A DNA stretch of 64,000 bases from DASRJG01 sp964647625 (GTDB lineage Bacteria > Acidobacteriota > Polarisedimenticolia > Polarisedimenticolales > DASRJG01): assembly GCA_964647625.1 (NCBI GenBank), contig CAZYHZ010000009.1:28442-92441 (forward strand), written 5' to 3'. This document shows, piece by piece, positions 1 to 7,704 of this stretch (positions within the stretch are counted from its first letter, which is position 1; the number at the start of each line of letters is the position of its first letter). Under the pieces are notes generated by a model. That model saw only the letters and a list, made by a program, of their open reading frames with translations. It did no database searches and had not been told where the DNA came from. The translations under genes and the position numbers were made by a program.

Positions 1-941
1 CGCTCGCATTGACGTCGGCGCCGCGCGTGCCGCTCGAGGAAGAAGACGGCGCGAGCCCTCATCCCGTCACGCGGATGGTCGTTCCGGAGGGCGCCTGGCT
101 CGCGACGTCGGCTCCGGCCGTCGAGGGGGAGGCCGCAGCCGCGCTCGATCACCTCGAGACGTACGAGTGGACGACGTCTCTCGGGCCGGTCAACAGCTAC
201 CGGGTGCGCACCGCCGGCGAGGCGGACATCCACGGGCCCGGAGAGCCGGATTCGATGCGGATCGTCCTCGCGCGGCTGCGCGAGCTGTCCTCGGGAGTCG
301 TCCTGGTCGACGGCGGCTGGGAGCGCCGGGCGTTCGCCGCGCCGGGGGTCTCGGACGCCGTGGTCCTCGTCCTTGCCGCCGGATACTCGGCCACCCCGGA
401 GCGCTCGGCCGCCGCGGCCCGTTACCTCGTCGAGACGCTCTCCGTGCCTCCGTGCGCCGAAGCCGCGACCGATGCTTGGGAAACGACCGCCTCGGGCGGC
501 GCGACCGCGCTCCTGGACGCCCAGGGCCGTCAGGTCGGCGTCATGCCGCCGGGGCTGTCCGACCCGGTCCCGGCCCTCAAGACCCCCGACGGAGCGCCTG
601 TGTCCTGCGTCGTGCTCCCGCACGGCCTCAACGACGAGTTCATGATCCCGCTGGTCCGGTCCGCCATGCGGTGCACGCTGGTCGTGCGCGACGCGACCCG
701 CATCAACGTGGCCCCGGTCTACTACAAGGCGTGGCTCAAAGGGCGGGGGAGCATCCAGGTCGTCCGGCCGCTGCGGCTGATCGCGGTCGCCACCAATCCG
801 TGCAACCCGGCGGGGCCCGACGCCGACGCGTCCGAGTTCCGGTCGATCGTGGCCAACGCGATTCCCGACCTGCCCGTCCACGACGTGGTCGCCGAGGCGG
901 GCGGCGAGCGAACGAAACCCGTCTGGAAGTTCTGGGACTGA
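1..941 (+). CDS. KamB-like aminomutase reactivase subunit, C-terminal part (gene runs off the left edge)
   Basis: The frame is open from the first bases of the window, so the usual start lies outside; the TTG at 9 is probably internal. The visible 310 residues follow the pattern I know from the KamB-type subunit encoded with lysine 5,6-aminomutase: a VPEG-x-x-LAT stretch, a TSLGPVNSYRV segment with a HGPGEP motif, a VLVDGGWERR strand, and near the end an AVATNPCNPAG stretch followed by a PDLPVHDVV tail. In that family a P-loop precedes this part, and it would lie upstream of the window. Such subunits help reactivate B12-dependent aminomutase during lysine fermentation to acetate and butyrate. 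The family call is from remembered sequence patterns, so it is moderate; the gene itself is secure. It ends 234 bases before the next gene. Confidence 0.45.
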   Translation, partial: LALTSAPRVPLEEEDGASPHPVTRMVVPEGAWLATSAPAVEGEAAAALDHLETYEWTTSLGPVNSYRVRTAGEADIHGPGEPDSMRIVLARLRELSSGVVLVDGGWERRAFAAPGVSDAVVLVLAAGYSATPERSAAAARYLVETLSVPPCAEAATDAWETTASGGATALLDAQGRQVGVMPPGLSDPVPALKTPDGAPVSCVVLPHGLNDEFMIPLVRSAMRCTLVVRDATRINVAPVYYKAWLKGRGSIQVVRPLRLIAVATNPCNPAGPDADASEFRSIVANAIPDLPVHDVVAEAGGERTKPVWKFWD

Positions 942-1092
942 AGGCTACGCATCGTCGCATCGAGCGGCGCTCCATCGTCGGCAAATCGTAATCGGCGCGA
1001 GACGGAATCGTCATGGACGGCGCCGCTCCGGGACACTCGCTGACGATCGACTCGGACGAAGTACCTATGCCATAGGGATTTTGCCGACGCGG

Positions 1093-1119
1093 AGCCGTGC
1101 CACGACGAGTTGGCACGGG
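1093..1119. repeat. Inverted repeat upstream of the FN3 gene
   Basis: An 8-bp perfect inverted repeat (CCGTGCCA ... TGGCACGG, loop about 8 bases) lies about 60 bases before the start of the secreted FN3 gene. It could be a terminator for the KamB-like gene or a leader hairpin. No T-run follows. I compared the area with the c-di-GMP riboswitch core and did not find a match. Confidence 0.3.
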
Positions 1120-1175
1120 GCTCGCTCTAGGGGGTTCCGGCCGTCCCGTCGGACCGCTGCGGAGATCTCGAGCCT

Positions 1176-3188
1176 ATGCGCACGCACTCTCGCCTGCTGA
1201 TTTCAATCGCAGTGGTCGCGGTTCTTCTCGGAGCTCGCTCCTCGTTCGCGGGCACGGCGTCCCTGGCGTGGGATCCCGTCCCCGATACGGACGTCGCCGG
1301 CTACCGCGTGTACTACGGCACGTCCTCGACTTCGTATTCGCAATCCGTGGATGTCGGAAACGTAACGACGGCGACAATCTCTGGCTTGACCGACTGCACG
1401 CTGTACTACTTCGCCGTCAAGGCGTACGACACGGCGGGCAATCAGAGCACGAACTACTCGAATCAGCTCCAGGGCTGGTCGCGGCCGGTCGTGACGTCAT
1501 CGACTCCCGCGGCCGCGGAGCAGGGCCGCACGCTCTCCCTGACGATCGCGGGAACGGGCTTCCCGACGGGAGCCGTCGCCGCGTTCGCGAACGCCGGCAT
1601 CACGGTCAACTCCACGACCGTCAACGCCTGCGGGCAGCTCACGGTGAACGTCACCGTCGGCAATACCGCCGCGACGGGGGCCACGAACATGGACGTCACC
1701 GGCCCCGACGGCGTCTTCGGAACGGGCACCGGCCTGTTCACCGTCCAGGCGGCCGTTCCCCCCACGATCACGACGATCACCCCGGCCGACGGCGCGACGG
1801 GCGTCTCGATCGCGGTCACCCCCAGCGTGACGTTCAGCGAGGCGATGGGGCCCGCGTCGATCACGTCGTCCACGGTCAAGCTGCTCGACAGCACGGGTGC
1901 TTCGGTGGCGCAGGCCGCGGGATCGCCGGCGCTGTCCGCGAACGGCCTGACCGCGACGATCACGCCGGCCGCCCAGCTGACGCAGGGCAAGACGTACAGG
2001 GTTCAGGTCGTCGGCGGCGCCTCGGGTGTCATGGATCTCGCCAATCACCCGCTGGCCGCGACCTCGACGCAGACGACCGGATTCGGGACGGTCGCCGACA
2101 CGACCCCGCCGACGATCACGGTGGTCGCCTCGTCGAGCATCGGCTCGACCAACGGGACGATCACCTGGACGACGAGCGAATCGGCCGACAGCCAGGTCTT
2201 CTACCGGAAGCTGGGCTCGACCGCGTACCAGCAGACCGCGATCGACGCGACGCTCGTCACGCTGCACGCGGCGACGCTGCTCGGTCTCGATCCGTCGACG
2301 ACGTACGAGTACTACGTTCGCAGCGCGGACGCGGCGGGCAACGCCGCGACCTCGTCGCCGACCAAGACGTTCGCCACGACCGCGAGCACGTATGCGTACC
2401 TGCGGTTCGAGGCCGAAGCCGGCACGCTGGTCGCGCCCGTCAAGAGCAACGGCGGGTCGACCGACGCGTTCGGAGCCGGCTACATCGACACGCCGGCCGG
2501 CACGGCGAACGGAAGCGCCACCGCTCCGGCGGGCACGGCGACGTTCGGCGTCAACATCCCGACGGCCGGAACGTGGTACCTCTGGGTCCGTATGTACGGA
2601 CCGGACGTCAATTCGGACACCTGGTATGAATCGGTCAACGGTGCGACGCGCCAGCAGATCGTCCCGTCGGTCACCGGCCAGTGGCAGTGGGTCGCCGGAC
2701 GCTCGTACACGCTGTCGGCCGGTCTCGCGAGCGTGGAGCTCGGCGGCCGCAACGCGCAGGCGCGCGCCGATCGTGTCCTGCTGACCAACGACCCGGCGTT
2801 CGTGCCGACCGAGCAGGCGGTGGGCGACATCACGCCGCCGGCCGCCGACACCGCCGTCACCGCGGTGGGCTCGACGAACCAGGTCACGCTGTCGTGGACG
2901 AACTCCACGAGTCCGGACTTCGCGCAGACCGTGATCCGCGTCCGCACCGACGGCAAGTTCCCGGTGAGTCCGGTGGACGGCACGGCGGTCGTGACCAAGG
3001 GCGGAACGGCCGGCGCGACGGATACCTACATCAACACCGGCCTGACCAACGGCACGACCTACTCGTACAGCGTGTTTGCGGTGGACGGAAGCGGCAACGT
3101 CTCGGTCGTCGCGACCGCGTCCGCGACGGCGGCCGATCTGACCGCGCCGAGCAACGTGCAGAACGTACGGCGCGCCGACAAGCACTGA
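1176..3188 (+). CDS. Secreted fibronectin type III / bacterial Ig-like multidomain protein
   Basis: A 670-residue exported protein. Residues 1-25 are a signal peptide (basic start, hydrophobic core, cleavage near SSFAG). An FN3 domain follows at about 29-115 (W-D-P-V-P-D-T-D-V-A-G-Y), then an IPT/Ig-like domain at 105-190 and an SbsA-type Ig-like domain at 195-305, which contains the phrase PADGATGVSIAV. A second FN3-like domain lies at 312-400, a carbohydrate-binding-like beta sandwich at about 405-550 beginning LRFEAEAGT, and a final FN3 domain at 560-650. No catalytic motif and no membrane anchor or sorting signal was seen. It is likely a surface or extracellular adhesive or carbohydrate-binding protein. 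It stands alone and converges on glgP, with a hairpin-forming repeat between them. Confidence 0.8.
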   Translation: MRTHSRLLISIAVVAVLLGARSSFAGTASLAWDPVPDTDVAGYRVYYGTSSTSYSQSVDVGNVTTATISGLTDCTLYYFAVKAYDTAGNQSTNYSNQLQGWSRPVVTSSTPAAAEQGRTLSLTIAGTGFPTGAVAAFANAGITVNSTTVNACGQLTVNVTVGNTAATGATNMDVTGPDGVFGTGTGLFTVQAAVPPTITTITPADGATGVSIAVTPSVTFSEAMGPASITSSTVKLLDSTGASVAQAAGSPALSANGLTATITPAAQLTQGKTYRVQVVGGASGVMDLANHPLAATSTQTTGFGTVADTTPPTITVVASSSIGSTNGTITWTTSESADSQVFYRKLGSTAYQQTAIDATLVTLHAATLLGLDPSTTYEYYVRSADAAGNAATSSPTKTFATTASTYAYLRFEAEAGTLVAPVKSNGGSTDAFGAGYIDTPAGTANGSATAPAGTATFGVNIPTAGTWYLWVRMYGPDVNSDTWYESVNGATRQQIVPSVTGQWQWVAGRSYTLSAGLASVELGGRNAQARADRVLLTNDPAFVPTEQAVGDITPPAADTAVTAVGSTNQVTLSWTNSTSPDFAQTVIRVRTDGKFPVSPVDGTAVVTKGGTAGATDTYINTGLTNGTTYSYSVFAVDGSGNVSVVATASATAADLTAPSNVQNVRRADKH

Positions 3189-3194
3189 CGACGC

Positions 3195-3266
3195 GACTCT
3201 TGACTCTTAACTCTAGACTCTCGACGCTTCCATGGGTCGAGAGTCAAGAGTCGAGAGTCGAGCGTC
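3195..3266. repeat. GACTCTC heptamer inverted repeat between convergent genes
   Basis: Two arms of about 31 bases (3195-3225 and 3236-3266) built from GACTCT/GAGAGTC units are near reverse complements around a 10-base loop. The right arm reaches into the glgP stop codon. The position between two convergent genes suits a bidirectional terminator. The same units recur at 17927-17950 and 47452-47515. Confidence 0.7.
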
Positions 3267-5448
3267 AAGGCGCCCAGAGGCGCTCCTCGTCGAGAGTGGG
3301 ATCGTGCTCGCGCATCGCCGGAACGTAGGCGCGGATCGCATAATCGCGAACCATGCGGGCCGTGGAAAATCGCGGGGCCAGACGGGCGATCGAGCGCTTC
3401 ATCTTTCCGATCCAGGCGACGGGCAGTCCCGAGGCATCCCGGTCGTAGAACGTCGGAGCCACCTCGTCGGCGAGGACCCGGTAGAGCGATTCGGCGTCCT
3501 CGGCGTCCTGCGTTCCGAAGTCGCCGTAGTCCTGCGCGCGTCCGATCGCAAACCCCAGAGCCGGGTCGTACCCCTCGGCCCACCATCCGTCGAGAACGCT
3601 CAGGTTGAGGGCGCCGTTTGCCGCGGCCTTCATGCCGGACGTTCCGCTGGCCTCGAGAGGCCGTCTCGGGGTGTTGACCCAGACGTCGACGCCCTGCACG
3701 AGGAAACGCGCGACCCCCATGTCATAGTTTTCGATCAGCACGACGTGGCCCCACAGATCGGCGCTCATGGCAGCCTCGAAGATCCTGCGAAGCATGTCCT
3801 GGCCGGGCTTGTCCGCGGGGTGCGCCTTGCCGGCGAACACGATCTGGATCCGTCGCGACGAGTTCACGAGCGCTTTGAGGCGCGCCAGGTCGCGGAAGAT
3901 GAGATCGGCGCGCTTGTACGTGGCGAAGCGCCGGGCGAACCCGAGCGTCAGCGTGTCGGGCTCGAGCAGCGCCTCGACACGGCGCAGGTCCTCGGGTGAG
4001 CGGCCGTGCCGGGCGAGCTGGCCCAGAACGCGCTCGCGCACCAGCCGGAGCAGCCGGCCCTTCTGCGCGGTGTGGGCGTCCCAGACCTCGCGCTCGGGGA
4101 TCGCCAGGACGTCGTCGGCGAATCCCGGGTCGAGCAGCCGCGAGTCGTAGTCGTCGCCCAGGTGGCGCCGCAAGAGCGCGCCCATCTCGGGCCCCATCCA
4201 GGTCGGCGTGTGGACGCCGTTCGTGATCGCTCCGATGCGCTCTTCGGCGGACCCCGGAAACAGATGCCTCCACATCCCGTCCGCGACGCGGCCGTGCAGC
4301 TTGCTGACGCCGTTGATCCGGGACGAGCCGCGGATGGCGAGCACGGTCATGTTGAAGTCGCCGTCTGCAGGCGCGCCCCGCCCGAGATCGACGTACGAAG
4401 CCCCCTTGTCCGGAAGCGCCTCGCCCCACGCGCCGACGTACGAGCGCACGAGATCGAGCGCGAATGTTTCGTTGCCCGCGGGCACGGGCGTGTGCGTCGT
4501 GAACACGGAGCTCTTGGCGGTGGCCGCCACGGCCTCGGGAAACGGGATCGATCGTGACGTCATCGCCGCGCGAATCCGCTCGAAGGAGACCAGGGCCGAA
4601 TGGCCCTCGTTGAGATGCCAGACGGACGGTGTCACGCCTGCGGCTTCGAGAGCCCGATAGCCTCCGACGCCCAGAACCATTTCCTGGCACAGGCGCATCT
4701 CGCGCCCGTGGACGTAGAGGATCGACGTGATCGGACGATCCGCGGGGTCGTTGTCCCGAACGTCCGAATCGAGCAGCAGGACGGGAACGCGCCCGACCGA
4801 CGCTTTCCAGACCCGGAGCTGCACCGAGCGTCCCGGTAGGGGCACGCTCACGCGAAGCGGCTTGCCCCCGGTCCCGGCGACCGGCAAGAGCGGCAATCTT
4901 CGAACGTCGTAATCGGGGTAGAAATGCTGCTGAAGTCCGTCGCCGTCGACCGTCTGCTGGAAGTAACCTCGCCGGTACATCAGCCCGACGCCGACGAACG
5001 GAATGCCGAGATCGCTCGCCGACTTGCAGTGGTCGCCCGAGAGGATGCCCAAGCCGCCCGAGTAGATTCCCAGGCACTCGTGCCAGCCGAATTCGGTCGA
5101 CAGGTAGGCGACCGGCCCGCCCGAGTAGGACGGGAAGTTCTTCTGGAACCAGCTCGCCTCCTCGCCGGCGAGGTACCGGTCGAACTCGCCGATCACGGTG
5201 TGGTAGCCGCTCATGAAGCTCTCGTTTTGAAGGAGCGGGTCCCACAGGCGCGCGTCGGCGCCGAGCAGCAGCTCGACCGGGTTCCTGGAGCGGATCCAGC
5301 GGCCCGGATCGATCGCGCTGAACAAGAGGTGCGCGCTCGGCGACCACGTCCACCACAGGTTGTAGGCCAGCTCGTACAGACGCGAGACCTCGCGCGGGAT
5401 GTCCACCGCCGCTCCGGGGAGCGTCTCGATTTTCGGGCACGCCGGCAT
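3265..5448 (-). CDS. glgP: Alpha-glucan (glycogen/maltodextrin) phosphorylase
   Basis: A 727-residue GT35 phosphorylase of the shorter bacterial/archaeal alpha-glucan type, with the N-terminal DUF3417-like region (YELAYNLWWTWSPSA). It releases glucose 1-phosphate from alpha-1,4-glucan using pyridoxal phosphate. The PLP-site region EASGTSGMKAAANGALN is intact near the C-terminus, and the glucan/phosphate-site segments TTHTPVPAGNE and FARRFATYKRADL are present. The reading frame is open further upstream, but the ATG at 5448 is preceded by GGAGG at good spacing and begins the family N-terminus, so I start here. It is divergent from the exonuclease gene. Functionally it belongs with glgA, the GH57 enzyme and phosphofructokinase at 56-61 kb. 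Confidence 0.93.
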   Translation of the reverse strand: MPACPKIETLPGAAVDIPREVSRLYELAYNLWWTWSPSAHLLFSAIDPGRWIRSRNPVELLLGADARLWDPLLQNESFMSGYHTVIGEFDRYLAGEEASWFQKNFPSYSGGPVAYLSTEFGWHECLGIYSGGLGILSGDHCKSASDLGIPFVGVGLMYRRGYFQQTVDGDGLQQHFYPDYDVRRLPLLPVAGTGGKPLRVSVPLPGRSVQLRVWKASVGRVPVLLLDSDVRDNDPADRPITSILYVHGREMRLCQEMVLGVGGYRALEAAGVTPSVWHLNEGHSALVSFERIRAAMTSRSIPFPEAVAATAKSSVFTTHTPVPAGNETFALDLVRSYVGAWGEALPDKGASYVDLGRGAPADGDFNMTVLAIRGSSRINGVSKLHGRVADGMWRHLFPGSAEERIGAITNGVHTPTWMGPEMGALLRRHLGDDYDSRLLDPGFADDVLAIPEREVWDAHTAQKGRLLRLVRERVLGQLARHGRSPEDLRRVEALLEPDTLTLGFARRFATYKRADLIFRDLARLKALVNSSRRIQIVFAGKAHPADKPGQDMLRRIFEAAMSADLWGHVVLIENYDMGVARFLVQGVDVWVNTPRRPLEASGTSGMKAAANGALNLSVLDGWWAEGYDPALGFAIGRAQDYGDFGTQDAEDAESLYRVLADEVAPTFYDRDASGLPVAWIGKMKRSIARLAPRFSTARMVRDYAIRAYVPAMREHDPTLDEERLWAP

Positions 5449-5470
5449 CGGGCCTCCGTCCGCCGCGTGA

Positions 5471-5537
5471 GGCGGCTTCTCGTCACGTGAGCCGCCATAG
5501 TAAAGCGCGCGGCGCGCTCCGACCATCGCGGAGCGCG
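5471..5537. promoter_or_regulatory. Divergent intergenic region with two inverted repeats
   Basis: Between glgP and the exonuclease gene lie two perfect inverted repeats: GGCGGCT/AGCCGCC (5471-5477 with 5490-5496) and CGCGCTCCG/CGGAGCGCG (5513-5521 with 5529-5537). They lie in the only space available for the two divergent promoters, so they could be operators or leader hairpins. No clear -35/-10 pair was found. Confidence 0.3.
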
Positions 5538-5571
5538 TTCGGTTTGGGGCCGGTGATAACCTCCCCGCGTC

Positions 5572-6336
5572 ATGACGCTTACGCTCAAGCGGCCCCTCGC
5601 CGTGTTCGATCTCGAAACGACGGGCACCGATCCGCAGCGGGACAAGGTCGTCGAGGTCGCCCTGGTTCGCATCGATCCGTCCGGCGACCGGAAGGAGCTG
5701 GCCTTCCGCGTCCATCCGGGGCGTCCGATCCCCAAGGAAGCGACGGCGATCCACGGCATCCGGGACGAAGACGTCGCCTCCGCCCCCAAGTTCAAAGAGA
5801 TCGCCCGCGAGCTTCTCGACTTCATGACGGACTCCGACCTCGCCGGCTTCAACGTCAGGCGCTTCGACGTCCCCCTGCTCGAGCGCGAGTTCCGCGAGGC
5901 GGGGCTCGACCTCGCGCTGGCCTCGCGCCGCGTGGTCGATGCGATGACGATCTTCCACAAGAAAGAGCCGCGCCACCTCTCCGCCGCCGTCCGGTTCTTT
6001 CTCGATCGCGACCACGACGGCGCGCACGGTGCCGAGGCGGACGCTCGGGCCGCGCTCGACGTGCTCCTCGCGGAGCTTGCGCGCTACGACGATCTCCCGC
6101 GGACGGTCGACGCCCTGGATGCCTGGTGCAATCCGGTGCCCGAAGGGGCGATCGACCGCGGCGGGAAGTTCGTCCTGAAAGAAGGAGAGCCGGTGTTCGC
6201 GTTCGGCCGCTACAACGGCAAGCCGCTCCGCGAGGTCGCTCGCTCCCAGCGCGACTACCTCGAATGGATCCTGAAGCAAGACTTCCCCGAGGACGCCCGC
6301 ACGCTGGTGCAGGATGCCCTCCGGAACGCGCGATGA
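5572..6336 (+). CDS. DnaQ-like 3'-5' exonuclease (DEDDh family)
   Basis: A 254-residue exonuclease-fold protein. The DEDD residues can be followed: FDLETTGT near residues 11-18 (Asp and Glu of Exo I), NVRRFDVPLL (Exo II Asp), and HGAEADARAALD (His and Asp of Exo III). The GIRDED segment is typical of the DnaQ/PolC-epsilon family. A C-terminal stretch of about 80 residues (FGRYNGKPL, DYLEWILKQDFP) is the small domain often found on stand-alone DnaQ-like exonucleases. It probably trims DNA 3' ends in repair; it is not fused to a polymerase. Its TGA overlaps the ATG of the efp-like gene (ATGA), so the two are likely translated together. Confidence 0.88.
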   Translation: MTLTLKRPLAVFDLETTGTDPQRDKVVEVALVRIDPSGDRKELAFRVHPGRPIPKEATAIHGIRDEDVASAPKFKEIARELLDFMTDSDLAGFNVRRFDVPLLEREFREAGLDLALASRRVVDAMTIFHKKEPRHLSAAVRFFLDRDHDGAHGAEADARAALDVLLAELARYDDLPRTVDALDAWCNPVPEGAIDRGGKFVLKEGEPVFAFGRYNGKPLREVARSQRDYLEWILKQDFPEDARTLVQDALRNAR

Positions 6337-6905
6337 TCAGCACGACCGATTTCAAGCGAGGGGCCCGCATCCTCGTGGACGGGGAGCCGTTTCAGCTCGA
6401 GGACTACCAGGTCCAGACCCCCTCCGCGCGCGGCGCCGCCACCCTCGTGCGGTGCAAGCTCCGGCACGTCGTGTCCGGCACGCTGCTCGACAAGACGTTC
6501 AAGTCCGGGGAGAAGTTCGAAGAGCCCGACGTGGCGCTCCGTCAGGTCCAGTTCCTCTACGGCGACGGCGAGTCGAGCCACTTCATGGACCTCGGTAGCT
6601 ACGACCAGTTCGCGATCCCGAACGAGCGGATCCACGAGATGGTCCCGTGGCTGACCGACGGCCTCCAGCTCCAGGCCGTCTACTGGAACGGCTCGGTGGC
6701 CGGCATCAGCCTGCCGCAGTACGTGGAGGCCGAGGTCGACATGGCGGCCGGCGGGGCGAAGAGCGACACCGCGAGCGGAAAGAACCTCAAGGACGCGTCG
6801 CTGACCAACGGGATCACGATCCGGGTCCCGCTCTTCATCGAGTCGGGCGAGCGCATCATCGTGGACCCGCGGACGCAAGAGTTCATCAAGCGCGCCCAGA
6901 AATAG
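6333..6905 (+). CDS. Elongation factor P family protein with an EfpL/YeiP-type loop
   Basis: A 190-residue protein with the complete three-domain EF-P fold: KOW-like N-domain, OB domain with the DGE-x-x-HFMD segment, and a C-terminal OB domain ending in VPLFIESGERIIVDPRTQEF. EF-P relieves ribosome stalling at polyproline. The tip loop of domain I reads QTPSARGAATL with Arg33 at the tip. This is the EfpL (YeiP) loop, one residue longer than the PGKGQA loop of classical EF-P, whose lysine is modified. An unmodified arginine tip is therefore expected. The start is the ATG inside the ATGA overlap with the exonuclease. The last 20 bases overlap the end of the convergent trmK gene. Confidence 0.9.
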   Translation: MISTTDFKRGARILVDGEPFQLEDYQVQTPSARGAATLVRCKLRHVVSGTLLDKTFKSGEKFEEPDVALRQVQFLYGDGESSHFMDLGSYDQFAIPNERIHEMVPWLTDGLQLQAVYWNGSVAGISLPQYVEAEVDMAAGGAKSDTASGKNLKDASLTNGITIRVPLFIESGERIIVDPRTQEFIKRAQK

Positions 6906-7608
6906 CCTCGACGATCCGTTCCGCCCGCTCGAGCTCCCGTCTCAGCCGGGGGGGCGCCAGGCCTCGACCGCGCCGGCTGGCGATCGCGGCGAGCCGGTCT
7001 CGCTGCGATCTCCAGTACCGGAGGACCTCGGCCCCGCCCGCGCGGATCAGGAGCGGCCCTGCGGCCAGGAGGTCGTCGCGGCTCAGGGTCGTGTGCCGGT
7101 AGAGGCCGTCGTCGGCCGGACGCCGGGCGGCGATCGTGACGTACGCGCGGCCGCCCTCTTCGGTCAGGGTCTCCGAGTCGAGCCCCCATCCGTCGTCCGC
7201 CAGGGAGCGGCGGACGAGCGGAACCTCCGACCTCGGCTGGAGCACGAGCCGGATGGGGCCGAGGGAGCGAAGCGCCCTCGGGTCGAGTATCCGGACCATC
7301 GTCCGGCCACCCAGGCCGGCCAGCACGACCGTGTCGATCCGGTCGCCGGGGCGGATCGCGGAGAGCCCGTCCCCCACGCGATGGATCAGCCGGTTGCGCC
7401 ACGATGCGCCGGGTCCGGGGCGGATCGCCGCCGCCAGGCGGGCGACGGTCGTCTCCGTCGCCAGGCAGAGCTCGGCCCGGCCGGTCGCCGCGAGCCAGAG
7501 GGGGAGCTTGCCGTGATCGGTGCCGATGTCGGCGACGCGCCGGCCGGTCCCGACGGCTCCGGCGACCGCCGCCAGCCGAGGGGTGAGCGGCGTCGGGTCT
7601 CGCTCCAT
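6886..7608 (-). CDS. TrmK-like tRNA (adenine-N1) methyltransferase
   Basis: A 240-residue class I SAM methyltransferase. VADIGTDHGKLPLWLA near residue 25 is the SAM-binding motif I of the TrmK (DUF633) family, and VVLAGLGGRTM near 95 corresponds to the family's conserved AGMGG motif. LQPRSEVPLVRRSLADDGW is the expected next block. The family methylates A22 N1 of certain tRNAs. The C-terminal 60 residues are a helical, arginine-rich tail in place of the coiled-coil domain of Bacillus TrmK. It overlaps the convergent EF-P gene by 20 bases and is divergent from speA. Confidence 0.82.
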   Translation of the reverse strand: MERDPTPLTPRLAAVAGAVGTGRRVADIGTDHGKLPLWLAATGRAELCLATETTVARLAAAIRPGPGASWRNRLIHRVGDGLSAIRPGDRIDTVVLAGLGGRTMVRILDPRALRSLGPIRLVLQPRSEVPLVRRSLADDGWGLDSETLTEEGGRAYVTIAARRPADDGLYRHTTLSRDDLLAAGPLLIRAGGAEVLRYWRSQRDRLAAIASRRGRGLAPPRLRRELERAERIVEAISGRA

Positions 7609-7632
7609 GGTGCAACTTTAACGTGCGCGGTC

Positions 7633-7660
7633 TTGCGGCGCAGAAGGGGGATCCTATAAT
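7633..7660 (+). promoter_or_regulatory. Predicted sigma-70 type promoter of speA
   Basis: TTGCGG at 7633-7638 and a perfect TATAAT at 7655-7660 are separated by 16 bases. The -10 lies 45 bases before the speA start codon. TATAAT is rare by chance in sequence this GC-rich. Confidence 0.55.
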
Positions 7661-7704
7661 TCGGCCACCCTGGAAGGGAAAGGGCCGGGAGCGTAAGAGC
7701 TGCC

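Noticed and set aside
1060..1175. Cyclic di-GMP (GEMM) riboswitch before the FN3 gene
   Set aside because: A GACGCGGAGCC string resembles part of the core, but the GGCAAACC side, the P2 stem and the 3' tetraloop-receptor pattern are missing.
2026..2784. Many long arginine- or proline-rich frames opposite or beside real genes
   Set aside because: High G+C opens shadow frames. Their composition is skewed and lacks domain motifs, while the overlapped frames carry clear protein families.
5449..6279. N-terminal extension of glycogen phosphorylase to 6279
   Set aside because: The extra frame is the antisense of the exonuclease gene. The family start at 5448 has a good GGAGG site.
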